Assembly: GCF_000972385.1 (NCBI RefSeq)
Contig: NZ_JXTE01000062.1
Span: 1 to 64,000 of the forward strand
Direction of reading: 5' to 3'
Length of the DNA stretch: 64,000 nucleotides
Source: Streptomyces sp. WM6386
Lineage (GTDB): Bacteria; Actinomycetota; Actinomycetes; Streptomycetales; Streptomycetaceae
A program made the translations under genes and the position numbers. Below, piece by piece: positions 1-8,049 of this stretch. The stretch's first letter is position 1, and each line of letters starts with the position of its first letter. The notes under the pieces were generated by a model. That model saw only the letters and a list, made by a program, of their open reading frames with translations. It did no database searches and was not told the origin of the DNA.

Positions 1-594
1 GAACGCCTGTACGAGGCGCCGGTGTGCGACGGAGTCGACCGGCTGCCTGTGGTGGTCCTCGGTGAGACGCCGATGGGCGCGTGCGACCTGCTGCCTGGTG
101 TTCACGACGCTGAGGTGCAGGATCTCGGCGATCCGGTCGTACGGGTAGCCGAACCCCTCCCTCAGGACGTACGCGGCACGTTGCCTCGCAGTCAGGGTCT
201 CCATCAGCAGGAGAACCGCTCGCTCGACGGCGTCCTGGCGCTCGGCCACCTCTTCGGGGCCCGCGTAAGGGTCCATCCGGTCCGGGAGCGAAGGGCTAGC
301 ACAGGACTCCCGGCGCTTCCAGGCGGACTGGACCACGTTGATGGCCAGCCGGACCGTGGTCTTCCTGAGCAGTGCCGACGGGTTGGAGACAGCCGTGCGG
401 TCGGCGCCCTGCCACCGCAGCCACGTCTCCTGGATGACGTCCTCGGCCTCGTGCGCGTTCCCGACGATCTGCCTGGCGAGAGTGAGCAGTCCGGGCCTGG
501 CCTGCACGAACACCCAGGTCGCCGCGTCCAGCGTGATGACGGACGCGCCCGCCGTCTCGTGGCTCGGCACGGTTTCGGTCAGATGCGTTTCCAT
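1..594 (-). CDS. ECF sigma factor, SigJ/ECF41-like (3' end cut by window edge)
   Basis: Reading leftward from an ATG at 594, a continuous frame of 198 codons runs off the window edge. It encodes an ECF-type RNA polymerase sigma factor. Sigma region 2 spans about residues 25-92, with the core-binding stretch EAEDVIQETWLRW at 49-61. Region 4 spans about 120-178. The frame is still open into the start of the C-terminal extension (HRRLVQAF), so this is probably a member with a SnoaL-like tail. The linker has PSLPD where ECF41 proteins carry WLPEP, so it is a divergent member. A strong GGAGGAG lies 6 bases before the ATG. It is divergent from the LuxR-type regulator at 907. Family assignment is secure, subgroup less so. 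Confidence 0.85.
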   Translation of the reverse strand, partial: METHLTETVPSHETAGASVITLDAATWVFVQARPGLLTLARQIVGNAHEAEDVIQETWLRWQGADRTAVSNPSALLRKTTVRLAINVVQSAWKRRESCASPSLPDRMDPYAGPEEVAERQDAVERAVLLLMETLTARQRAAYVLREGFGYPYDRIAEILHLSVVNTRQQVARAHRRLTEDHHRQPVDSVAHRRLVQAF

Positions 595-906
595 GTCCGG
601 CTCCTCCGCTTCCATGGGGCAGCAGCTCGACGGGCGGCCGGCACCAATGTCGCGCCCGAGGGCAGCCCCGCGCGCCCTTGGAAGGCCGTAGGGCACTGCG
701 TGGTCGTCCGTGGGAGGTCCGTGGCCGACGCGTCCGGATCGTCGTCGCGGGCAGTGCTCGATCCCTCACGGTCGCTCGAAGTCGGAAGTTCTCCGCTTTC
801 GCAGCCGTTTACGATGGATCCGGCTCGCCTCGGCCGCCCCACGGCCGCAGTGATCCAACGCACCGGCCGACGCCCCGCCGGGAGGATCTTGAGGTGGGAG
901 GCTGCC
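595..906. other. Divergent intergenic region, no gene seen
   Basis: These 312 bases separate the leftward sigma factor from the rightward LuxR-type regulator and must hold both promoters. A TACGAT at 810-815 could be a -10 box for the regulator, but no convincing -35 lies 17-18 bases upstream. No TGTCACA-type ECF promoter was found on either strand, so the truncated sigma gene does not visibly drive itself. Frames crossing the region have no ribosome binding site and no recognisable product. Confidence 0.4.
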
Positions 907-3678
907 ATGACGAGCCGTGGTTCCGGAGTGGGTCTCCTGGACAGACGGAACGAGCGTCGGGCCCTCGACGACCTGCTGGCGGGCGCAAGGGACGGGCGCA
1001 GCGGCGTCCTGGTCCTGCGCGGTGAGGCGGGGATCGGGAAGTCCGAGCTGCTGAAGTACCTGCTGGGGCGGGCCACCGGATTCCGTACCGTCAGCGCAGT
1101 CGGCGTCCAGTCCGAGATGGAGCTCTCCTACGCCGGCCTGCACCAGCTCTGCGCGCCACTGCTGTCGGGACTCGACAACCTCCCGGAGCCTCAACGCGAC
1201 GCGCTGCGCACGGCGTTCGGACTGCACGGCGGGGCCGCGCCCGACCGGTTCCTGGTCGGCCTGGCCACGCTGAGCCTCCTCTCGGACGCCGGCGGGGGCG
1301 AGCCGCTGGTCTGCGTCATCGACGACGCGCAGTGGCTGGACCGGGTCTCCGCGCAGACCCTGGAGTTCGTCGCCCGCAGGCTGCTCGCGGAATCGGTCGT
1401 GCTCGTCGTCGCCGTGCGTGAGCCGACCACCGGTGAGATGTTCACCGGGCTCCCCGAACTGCCCGTGACCGGGCTGTTCGAGGACGACTCCCGAAAACTT
1501 CTCGCCTCGGTCGTCACCGCCCCGCTCGACCGCAGGGTGCGTGACCGCATCGTCGCGGAGACCCGCGGCAACCCACTTGCCCTGCTCGAACTGCCGCACA
1601 CACTCACCGTGTTGGACCCGGCCGGCGGCTTCGGGCATCCCAGCGCGGGGCCTGTGGCGAACCGGCTGGAGCAGGACTTCCTCCGCCGCGTCCAGGCTCT
1701 GCCGGCCGAGACGCAACGCCTGCTGTGCATCGCCGCCGCCGAGCCGGTCGGCGACGCGACACTGCTCAGGCGGGCGGCCGAGCGGCTGGGAATCGTCGTG
1801 GACACGGCCGCGACGGACGCCGAGGCGTCGGGATTGATCACCTTCGGCGCCTGGGCACGCTTCCGTCACCCACTGGTGCGTTCTGCGGCCTATCGCGCGG
1901 GGGGCCCGGACGCCCTGCGCGAGGTGCACAGAGCCCTGGCCGACGTGACCGACGCCGGGCTCGACCCGGACCGTCGGGCGTGGCATCTGGCGCGTGCGAC
2001 GGTGGGACCCGACGAGGCGGTGGCCGCCGAGCTGGAGCGTTCGGCGGAGCGGGCGCAGGCACGGGGCGGAGTGGCCGCGGCGGCGGCCTTCCTCGACCGG
2101 TCCGCCCAGCTGACGCCCGACCCCACGCGCCGTGGAACCAGGGCACTGGCGGCGGCACACGCCAAATACCAGGCCGGCGCCTTCGACGCCGCGCGGGAAC
2201 TGGCGGGCGCGGCCGAACTGGGCCCCCTCGACGCCCTCGGAGCCGCTCGGTCGACCCTGTTGCGCGGTCGGATCATGACCGCCTCCAACAGCGCCGGCGC
2301 CGGCCTGCCGCTGCTGCTCGAAGCGGCCAGACGCCTGGAGCCGCTCGACGCCGGACTCGCCCGTGAGACGTACCGGGACGCGATCTACGCGGCCCTCACC
2401 GCAGGCCGCCTGCCGCACGGTGAGGGGATCCTCGAGGTGGCCCGGGCCATTCTCGCGACGCCCACGCCCGCCGAACCGACACGCGACGATCTCCTTCTGG
2501 ACGGCCAGGCGCTGCTGACCACGCAGGGCTACGCCGCGGGCGCTCCGATGCTGCTGAGGGCGCTGGCCGCGTTCCGCGTCGGCGGGATCTCGCCGAAGGA
2601 GGGGCTCGGCTGGCTCCCGCTCGCCTGCCGCCTGGCCCACAGCACCTGGGACTTCGAGAGCTGGTCCGTGCTCTCGGAGCGGCTGGTCGACCTCGCACGC
2701 GAGACGGGAGCCCTGTCGGTGCTGCCGTCGGCGCTCCTGCTTCGCCTGTCCAACCGGGTCTTCGCGGGCGATCTGGCCGGTGCCGGCTCTCTGGTCGCGG
2801 AGGCGACGGCGATCGGTGAGGCGACCGGCAGCAGTTTCTTCGCGCACTACAGTGCGCTGGTCGTCGAGCCCTGGAGGGGCAGGGAGGCCGCGACCCAGCA
2901 GGCGATCGACGCGGTCACCCAGGATCTCCTCCTGCGCGGTGAGGGCAAGGTGGAGACCGCCACGCAGTGGGCTGCGGCGGTGCTCTACAACGGCCTCGGC
3001 AGGTACGCGCAGGCGTATACGGCCGCTCTGCGGGGCTGCGAGAATCCGCAGGAACTCGGTCTCTCCCTCCAGTCAACGGTCGAGCTGGTCGAGGCGTCCG
3101 TACGACTGGGCAGGCCCGCGGACGCGGCCGCGGCGGTGCGCAGAATCAGCGATATGGCGCAGGCCGCCGGTACCGAGTGGGCTCTCGGCACCGTGTCCTG
3201 CGTCCGTGCCCTGGTGAGCGAGGGGCAGGCCGCCGATGCCCTGTACCGGGAGGCGATCGAGCGGCTCGGTGGCACGGGGGTGCGGATGGACCTCGCCCGG
3301 ACCCACCTGCTGTACGGGGAATGGCTGCGCCGTGAGAACCGCCGAGCCGACGCCCGTGCTCAACTGGGCATCGCGCACGACATGCTGAGCCACATCGGAG
3401 CCGGGGCATTCGCCGAACGCGCGCGCCGCGAACTCCAGGCGACGGGGGCGAGGGTCCGCAATCACTCCGCCGCGACGGAGGTGGTCCTCACACCCCAGGA
3501 GGAGCAGATTGCCCGCCTGGTCCGGGACGGTCTCACGAATCCCGAGATCGGCGCCCAGTTGTTCATCAGCCCCCACACCGTGGAATGGCATCTGCGCAAG
3601 GTGTTCTCGAAACTCGGCATCACCTCCCGCAAGGAGATCCGCAGCATACGCCTCGCAGGCGAGGCGGCATCGGCTTAG
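907..3678 (+). CDS. LuxR-family ATP-binding regulator (LAL), LAL1
   Basis: A 923-residue large ATP-binding LuxR-type transcriptional regulator. It has an N-terminal AAA/STAND ATPase with Walker A GEAGIGKS at 39-46 and Walker B plus sensor CVIDDAQWLD near 135-145, a long helical TPR-like middle, and a C-terminal LuxR helix-turn-helix (LTNPEIGAQLFISPHTVEWH). Such proteins switch on target operons when an inducer, often a sugar, releases the ATPase. The frame is open far upstream, but the ATG at 907 follows a good GGGAGG and matches the start of its close paralogue at 22953. The 3' end overlaps the convergent cytochrome b gene by 4 bases. The target is unknown. Confidence 0.88.
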   Translation: MTSRGSGVGLLDRRNERRALDDLLAGARDGRSGVLVLRGEAGIGKSELLKYLLGRATGFRTVSAVGVQSEMELSYAGLHQLCAPLLSGLDNLPEPQRDALRTAFGLHGGAAPDRFLVGLATLSLLSDAGGGEPLVCVIDDAQWLDRVSAQTLEFVARRLLAESVVLVVAVREPTTGEMFTGLPELPVTGLFEDDSRKLLASVVTAPLDRRVRDRIVAETRGNPLALLELPHTLTVLDPAGGFGHPSAGPVANRLEQDFLRRVQALPAETQRLLCIAAAEPVGDATLLRRAAERLGIVVDTAATDAEASGLITFGAWARFRHPLVRSAAYRAGGPDALREVHRALADVTDAGLDPDRRAWHLARATVGPDEAVAAELERSAERAQARGGVAAAAAFLDRSAQLTPDPTRRGTRALAAAHAKYQAGAFDAARELAGAAELGPLDALGAARSTLLRGRIMTASNSAGAGLPLLLEAARRLEPLDAGLARETYRDAIYAALTAGRLPHGEGILEVARAILATPTPAEPTRDDLLLDGQALLTTQGYAAGAPMLLRALAAFRVGGISPKEGLGWLPLACRLAHSTWDFESWSVLSERLVDLARETGALSVLPSALLLRLSNRVFAGDLAGAGSLVAEATAIGEATGSSFFAHYSALVVEPWRGREAATQQAIDAVTQDLLLRGEGKVETATQWAAAVLYNGLGRYAQAYTAALRGCENPQELGLSLQSTVELVEASVRLGRPADAAAAVRRISDMAQAAGTEWALGTVSCVRALVSEGQAADALYREAIERLGGTGVRMDLARTHLLYGEWLRRENRRADARAQLGIAHDMLSHIGAGAFAERARRELQATGARVRNHSAATEVVLTPQEEQIARLVRDGLTNPEIGAQLFISPHTVEWHLRKVFSKLGITSRKEIRSIRLAGEAASA

Positions 3679-5240
3679 GCGTGATCGTCGGTGCGTCCCT
3701 TGTGCAGCGCCTGGTATTCCTGCGCGGTCGGCTTGGCGATCTGCGTACCTTCTCCGTAAAGGGTCTCGCTGATCCGGGAACGCAGTTGCTGGGACGGGCG
3801 GTCGCCGGGGCCGATCGGCTTGTACTGCTTGTGCTGGGTGAGGGTGTGGAGTTGTTCCTGGCTCAGCGGCTCGTGCACCTCGACGAATTCGCCGTTGGGC
3901 ATGCGCTTGATGATGCCGGTCTCGCGTCCGTGCAGTACTTTGTCGCGGTCGCTGCGCTGGAGGCCGAGGGCCATGCGTTTGGCCACAGCGTAAGCCGCGA
4001 CAGGGACGACGAAGAGGCCGATTCGGACCGCCCACGTCACCGATTCGACCGGGACGTGGAAACGGACGGCGATGATGTCGTTCGCGGCGCCGATCAAGGA
4101 CACCAGGTAGAAACTGAGCCATGCGACGCCGAGTGCCGTTCGCACGGGACGGTTCCGTGGCCGGTCCAGAAGGTTCTGCTCGCGTGTGTCACCGGTCGCC
4201 CAGGATTCGATGAACGGATATGCGCCCAGGGCGAGGAAGAGACCGACACCCACGGTCAACGGAATGAGGTTGTCGAGTGCCAGAGTGTGACCCCAGAAGT
4301 CGACTTCCCAGCCCGGCATCACCCTGAGCAGTCCGTCCGCCACGCCCATGTACCAGTCGGGCTGCGAGCCGGCCGAAACCTGGTCGGCACGGTAAGGCCC
4401 GTACTGCCAGACGGGGTTGATCTGTGCGACCGCGGCCATGACGAGGATGGCACCGCTCACCAGCAGGAAATACCCGGAGGACTTGACCACGCGTACCTTG
4501 GTCGGCACGCCCACGACATTGTTGTTGGTGCGTCCCCGGCCCGGGTACTGGGTGTGCCCGTGGTAGAGGATGAGGGCCAGATGAGCGGTCAGCAGTCCCA
4601 CCATGAGGCCGGGGATGACCAGCACGTGGATGGTGTTGAAGCGCGCTATCAGGTCGTCGCCGGGGAACTCGCCTCCGAAAAGGAACATCGACAAGTAGGT
4701 TCCGACGATGGGAATGGACAGGATCGTTCCGTTCACCACGGCGAGGCCGGTCCCGGACAGCAGGTCGTCCGGCAGGTCGTATCCCGTCAGCCCGGCGAAC
4801 ATGGCCAGGATCAGCAGCAGAAAGCCGATCAGCCAGGTGAGTTCGCGCGGCCTGCGGAAGGCGCCCGTGAAGAACACCCGCAACATGTGGGCGAGTACGG
4901 CGGCGACGAAGACCAGCGCCGCCCAGTGATGGGCCTGCCGGATCAGCAGACCGCCGCGGACGTCGAAAGAGATGTGCATGGTCGAGTCGAAGGCCTCCGA
5001 CACCATCTGGCCGCGTAGCGGTGCGTAACTTCCGTTGTACTGCACCTCCTTCATCGACGGATGGAAGTAGAAGGTCAGATACACACCCGTGACGACGAGA
5101 ACGACGAAGCTGTAGAGACAGATCTCCCCGAGCACGAAGGACCAGTGGTCCGGAAACACTCGCCGTGCTTTACCTCTGACCAGCCGGCGGACGCCCAAGC
5201 GTCCCTCGGCCCAGTCGGCCACCCTTTCGCCCGTGTTCAT
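3675..5240 (-). CDS. qcrB: Cytochrome bc1 complex cytochrome b subunit (orphan paralogue)
   Basis: This 521-residue integral membrane protein is the di-heme cytochrome b of the quinol:cytochrome c reductase, which passes electrons from menaquinol to cytochrome c. Hydrophobic helices recur through about residue 430. Heme-ligand histidines are visible in RQAHHWAA, AHMLRVF, NTIHVLVIPG and TAHLALILYHGH. A soluble C-terminal tail of about 90 residues follows, as in actinobacterial QcrB. The usual partners QcrC and QcrA are absent, so this is a detached second copy rather than the housekeeping operon. Its ATG overlaps the stop codon of the upstream WhiB-like gene in an ATGA, implying translational coupling. 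It is inferred to be an alternative subunit made under a specific stress. Confidence 0.9.
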   Translation of the reverse strand: MNTGERVADWAEGRLGVRRLVRGKARRVFPDHWSFVLGEICLYSFVVLVVTGVYLTFYFHPSMKEVQYNGSYAPLRGQMVSEAFDSTMHISFDVRGGLLIRQAHHWAALVFVAAVLAHMLRVFFTGAFRRPRELTWLIGFLLLILAMFAGLTGYDLPDDLLSGTGLAVVNGTILSIPIVGTYLSMFLFGGEFPGDDLIARFNTIHVLVIPGLMVGLLTAHLALILYHGHTQYPGRGRTNNNVVGVPTKVRVVKSSGYFLLVSGAILVMAAVAQINPVWQYGPYRADQVSAGSQPDWYMGVADGLLRVMPGWEVDFWGHTLALDNLIPLTVGVGLFLALGAYPFIESWATGDTREQNLLDRPRNRPVRTALGVAWLSFYLVSLIGAANDIIAVRFHVPVESVTWAVRIGLFVVPVAAYAVAKRMALGLQRSDRDKVLHGRETGIIKRMPNGEFVEVHEPLSQEQLHTLTQHKQYKPIGPGDRPSQQLRSRISETLYGEGTQIAKPTAQEYQALHKGRTDDHA

Positions 5241-5482
5241 TTCACTGCCACCCGGGTCTCGATCACTCGCATCGCTCGGCGTTCGCTTTCCGTCGTTCCG
5301 CCCCAGATGCCGTCCACCCGTCCCACCCGCACGGCCCAGTCGAGGCACTGCTCCGCCACGGGACATCGGCCGCAGACGGCCTTCGCCTCGTCGATCTGCC
5401 GAAGGGTGGGACCGCTGCTGGATACGGGGAAGAAAAGATCGGGATCTACGCGCAGGCAGGCTGCCCGTTCACGCCAATGCAC
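5237..5482 (-). CDS. WhiB-like iron-sulfur regulator (Wbl-1)
   Basis: This 81-residue actinobacterial Wbl protein should bind a redox- and NO-sensitive [4Fe-4S] cluster through Cys9, Cys37, Cys40 and Cys46 (C-x2-C-x5-C pattern). The signature turn GIWGG is at 58-62. Wbl proteins normally bind the principal sigma factor and adjust promoter choice. The start chosen is GTG at 5482 (MHWRERAACL, typical for the family), with GAGGTGA about 9 bases upstream. The frame stays open to 5566 without a better start. The stop overlaps the ATG of cytochrome b (ATGA), so the two are made together. An ECF41-type promoter lies at 5539-5565. The C-terminal DNA-contacting basic tail is short. Confidence 0.9.
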   Translation of the reverse strand: MHWRERAACLRVDPDLFFPVSSSGPTLRQIDEAKAVCGRCPVAEQCLDWAVRVGRVDGIWGGTTESERRAMRVIETRVAVK

Positions 5483-5538
5483 GGCATGGTCACCTCGTTC
5501 GGCAGTCAAGGGAAAAGAAGTGTGTAGCTGTCCTGTAA

Positions 5539-5565
5539 GACCGGACAGCCGCCGCATGTGTGACA
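5539..5565 (-). promoter_or_regulatory. ECF41-type promoter for Wbl-cytochrome b
   Basis: Read on the minus strand: TGTCACA (5565-5559), 16 bases, then GGTC (5542-5539), followed by TTAC. This matches the published ECF41 consensus TGTCACA-N16-CGTC except for the first base of the -10 element. Transcription would start near 5531, about 50 bases before the Wbl start. It is the mirror image of the promoter at 5583. Confidence 0.75.
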
Positions 5566-5582
5566 CGGCCGCGACGAGCCCG

Positions 5583-5609
5583 TGTCACACGATCCGGGAG
5601 TTCCCGGTC
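5583..5609 (+). promoter_or_regulatory. ECF41-type promoter for the sigma factor at 5674
   Basis: TGTCACA at 5583-5589, a 16-base spacer, then GGTC at 5606-5609 followed by TTAC. The same eight-base downstream element (GGTCTTAC) occurs in the divergent promoter at 5539. The two sites form nested inverted repeats: 11-bp arms at 5558-5568 and 5580-5590, and 10-bp arms at 5535-5544 and 5604-5613. This suggests autoregulation of the sigma factor with co-expression of the Wbl-cytochrome b pair. Confidence 0.75.
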
Positions 5610-5673
5610 TTACGGGTTGAGCCGACGCCCCCTGCCACGTGCGGGCAGCGCAAGCGAGAGCGAGGTATGCCCT

Positions 5674-6525
5674 ATGGATCAGAGCGATGCGGTGCCGATC
5701 GGTGAGCTGTGGGAGGAGCGCCGGTTCCTGCTCGATGTCGCCCACTGGATGCTGGGCGACCCGGGCGCGGCGGAAAGCGTCGTGGACGAGACGTATCACC
5801 GGTGGTACGAGCTGTCCGACGCGGCACGTCGACAGGTCACCGTCCCCCGGTCCTGGCTGGCGAAGACCGTGGGCGGGATCTGCCTGGACCGCCTCGCACG
5901 GCCCGGCCGGGACACGGCCGGCCACGGGGGAGGGCACGGGGCACGCCTCTCGGAGGTGGAGGAGGAGGCCGGCCGGGTCGTGCTGAACGCGCTGGCGTCG
6001 CTGTCGACCGCCGAGCGCGCGGCGTTCGTGTTCCGTGCCTTCGGGATGGCGCCGGGCACGGTCGTCGACATCGTGGGCCGTACGGAGCCGGAACTCTCCG
6101 AACTCGCCGAACGGGCCAGGCAGTGGCTGCGGGCACGACGCACCCGCTCCACGACACCGCGGCAGCACGACGCCGTCGCCCGCGCCGTGTGCCGGGCATG
6201 CGTCACCGAGGACGGCGAGCTGCTCACGTCGTTGTTGTGCCCGGACGCGACGGCGTTCTTCGACGGTGGCGGCAAGGTACGGGCGTTGACCGGGCCGGTT
6301 CACGGCTGTCGGCCGGTCGCCGACAGCCTCTTGACACTCCTGGCCCGAAGCCCGCACACCATCCTGACCGCCCATTCCGTCAACGGCCGGACCGGCCTCG
6401 TCGCTCGCTACGGCCGCCAGGTCGCCGCTGTCATCAGCCTCGACGTCTCCGACGACCGTGTCGCCCAGGTCTGGGTCATGCTCAACCCCGACAAACTGCG
6501 GTCCTGGAACCACCGTCCTACGTGA
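5674..6525 (+). CDS. ECF41-like sigma factor with SnoaL-type C-terminal domain
   Basis: A 283-residue ECF sigma factor. Region 2 is about residues 15-80, region 4 about 100-155, and a SnoaL-like extension about 165-283. In ECF41 proteins this extension takes the place of an anti-sigma factor and tunes activity. Two hallmarks of that extension are intact: DGGGK at 197-201 and NPDKL at 271-275. The third, WLPEP in the linker, is missing and replaced by a glycine-rich stretch (HGGGHG near 84-89), so the internal control may be altered. It starts at an ATG with CGAGG about 8 bases upstream and has an ECF41-type promoter at 5583. It converges with the next sigma gene, their 3' ends overlapping by 8 bases. 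Confidence 0.87.
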   Translation: MDQSDAVPIGELWEERRFLLDVAHWMLGDPGAAESVVDETYHRWYELSDAARRQVTVPRSWLAKTVGGICLDRLARPGRDTAGHGGGHGARLSEVEEEAGRVVLNALASLSTAERAAFVFRAFGMAPGTVVDIVGRTEPELSELAERARQWLRARRTRSTTPRQHDAVARAVCRACVTEDGELLTSLLCPDATAFFDGGGKVRALTGPVHGCRPVADSLLTLLARSPHTILTAHSVNGRTGLVARYGRQVAAVISLDVSDDRVAQVWVMLNPDKLRSWNHRPT

Positions 6526-7441
6526 GATCAGGGGTGGCTGCGAAGCGGGAACGCGATGCGACGAAGGCGGCGATCTTGCTCGGCGCGAACACCCACAGCA
6601 CCTGGTGAATGCCGTGCTTGGAGGCGGCCGCAGTCATGAAGGCGACCGTCCGGCCGTCGCGGTGGACCAGGACTCCCGTGGCGCCGTTGGCATCGACCAG
6701 CTCGGGCACCGCCTCCTGCCACAACTGCCGATACGTCGAGAGTCTGGCCACCCGGGCGCGGCCCCGCACAGGCACCCGGGCACAGCCCCGCATGCCGTTG
6801 CCGTCGGAGAGGCTGACGACATCGGGCGCGAGCAGGGCTTCCAGTGACGCCACGTCTCCCGTTCTGGCCGCTGAGACGAAGGTGTCCAGGAGGCGTCGGT
6901 GCTCAGCCGCGTCCACGGTCTCCCGGCGCTCGTCCAGCAGGTGCCGGCGAGCACGGCTGACGATCTTCCGCACATTGACGAGGCTGAGTTCGAGCATGTC
7001 GGCGATCTCGGCGTAGGCGTAGTCGAACGCCTCGCGCAGTACATAGGCGGCGCGCTCGACGGGAGTCAGTTTCTCCAGCACCAGCAGCAGCGCCAGCTCC
7101 ACCGCCTCCGCGTGCTCGGCACCGACCGCGGGATCCGCACTGGTGTCGACGGGTTCCGGCAGCCACGGTCCGACGTACGTCTCTCTACGCACGCGTGCCG
7201 ACTGCGCGACGTTGATGGCCAGGCGGGTTGTGGCGCTCGACAGGAAAGCCGCAGGACTCAGCACCACCGAGCGGTCCGTCTTCTGCCAGCGCAGCCATAC
7301 CTCCTGGACCACGTCCTCGGCCTCGACGGCGCTGCCGAGTATGCGGTAGGCGATCCCGAAGAGCCGCCTGCGGTGGTGCACGAAGACGGCGACAGCGTCC
7401 TCGAGGTCGTCAGGTGTGCTGAGGGACGGTTCGACGTACAT
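6518..7441 (-). CDS. ECF41-type sigma factor (SigJ family)
   Basis: A 307-residue ECF sigma factor with region 2 at about 20-85 (AEDVVQEVWLRW at 41-52), region 4 at about 115-170 and a SnoaL-like tail from about 180. The linker carries the full ECF41 WLPEP motif (93-97). In the tail the DGGG motif reads DGNG (213-216) and NPDKL has become APSKI (286-290). It therefore keeps the motif its convergent neighbour lost and has degraded the two the neighbour kept. The start chosen is ATG 7441, with GGAGG 10 bases upstream; in-frame ATGs at 7471 and 7480 lie too close to the promoter at 7482-7508. Sigma factor identity is certain. Confidence 0.9.
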   Translation of the reverse strand: MYVEPSLSTPDDLEDAVAVFVHHRRRLFGIAYRILGSAVEAEDVVQEVWLRWQKTDRSVVLSPAAFLSSATTRLAINVAQSARVRRETYVGPWLPEPVDTSADPAVGAEHAEAVELALLLVLEKLTPVERAAYVLREAFDYAYAEIADMLELSLVNVRKIVSRARRHLLDERRETVDAAEHRRLLDTFVSAARTGDVASLEALLAPDVVSLSDGNGMRGCARVPVRGRARVARLSTYRQLWQEAVPELVDANGATGVLVHRDGRTVAFMTAAASKHGIHQVLWVFAPSKIAAFVASRSRFAATPDLT

Positions 7442-7481
7442 GATCCACTGGCCTCCGTTGCTCCGGTTCATCCGCTGCATG

Positions 7482-7508
7482 GACCGCGATCGACGGGCGC
7501 TTGTGACA
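7482..7508 (-). promoter_or_regulatory. ECF41-type promoter for the sigma factor at 6518-7441
   Basis: On the minus strand: TGTCACA (7508-7502), 16 bases, GGTC (7485-7482). Its distance from the ATG at 7441 gives a leader of about 30 bases. This implies autoregulation, or cross-activation by the sigma factor encoded at 5674. Confidence 0.72.
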
Positions 7509-7628
7509 GAAAGGGACGATGCTTTTCGACGTGCCTGCCAAATCCCACTGTTCGAGACACTGAGATGCCCTGTCTGACACTGAAAGCACTGCCTATGATG
7601 TCGACAGGGGTTGAGGAGAGGAGTACTC

Positions 7629-8039
7629 ATGGTCTCCGCGGGCCGTACGGCAGACAGCATCGAGGTCACCGCCGAGGGGCTTCAGGAGGAACTGGCCCGG
7701 CTGCAGTTCCAGAAGCAGGCGCTGGAAAGGGAGTTGGCGGCGGTCGTGGCCCATCTCGGCTCGGTACAGCGGGCCCTTGGCGCTCTCGAGAGCGCGCTGG
7801 TCACTCCGGCCGCCGCTCCTCAGGCGGAGGAGCAGTACGGAAGGCTCACCGAGCAGATCATGGCGTACTTCGCCCAGGTCGGTGACGCCGAGGTACGAGC
7901 CCGTGAGGTCGCGGCGGCGCTCGGCCGTGACGCCGACAGTGGAAGCATCAACGCGGTCCGCAGCACACTCGATCGCCTTGTCGCCGCCTCCCGCATCCAG
8001 CGCGCCGGCAGGGGCCTGTACCGCACGGGCCCCTCCTAG
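7629..8039 (+). CDS. Small putative regulator: coiled coil plus winged-helix-like end
   Basis: A 136-residue protein of unknown function. Residues about 10-55 are heptad-like (EELARLQFQKQALERELAAV) and should form a coiled coil. Residues about 75-135 (AYFAQVGDAEVRAREVAAAL, then a segment ending RAGRGLYRTG) look like a small winged-helix fold in which a recognition helix precedes a beta wing. The family name is not recognised. The ATG at 7629 has GGAGAGGAG about 6 bases upstream and is preferred over an in-frame ATG at 7611. It is divergent from the ECF41 sigma gene and convergent with the small membrane protein at 8050. A DNA-binding role is inference from the predicted fold. Confidence 0.7.
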   Translation: MVSAGRTADSIEVTAEGLQEELARLQFQKQALERELAAVVAHLGSVQRALGALESALVTPAAAPQAEEQYGRLTEQIMAYFAQVGDAEVRAREVAAALGRDADSGSINAVRSTLDRLVAASRIQRAGRGLYRTGPS

Positions 8040-8049
8040 AACACGGCGG

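Noticed and set aside
22..906. Rightward open frame continuous with LAL1, adding about 295 N-terminal residues
   Set aside because: It is antisense to the sigma factor at 1-594 and to the promoter region; residues are Arg/Pro/Gly-rich, and the LAL family starts close to the ATPase domain. ATG 907 has the ribosome binding site.
766..2847. Leftward 693-codon open frame opposite LAL1
   Set aside because: Shadow of a GC-rich gene: low-complexity composition and no domain signatures, while the plus strand has a clear ATPase.
7784..7801. GCGCTCTCGAGAGCGC palindrome
   Set aside because: Lies inside the coding sequence of the small regulator and is explained by its Ala-Leu-Glu-Ser codons.
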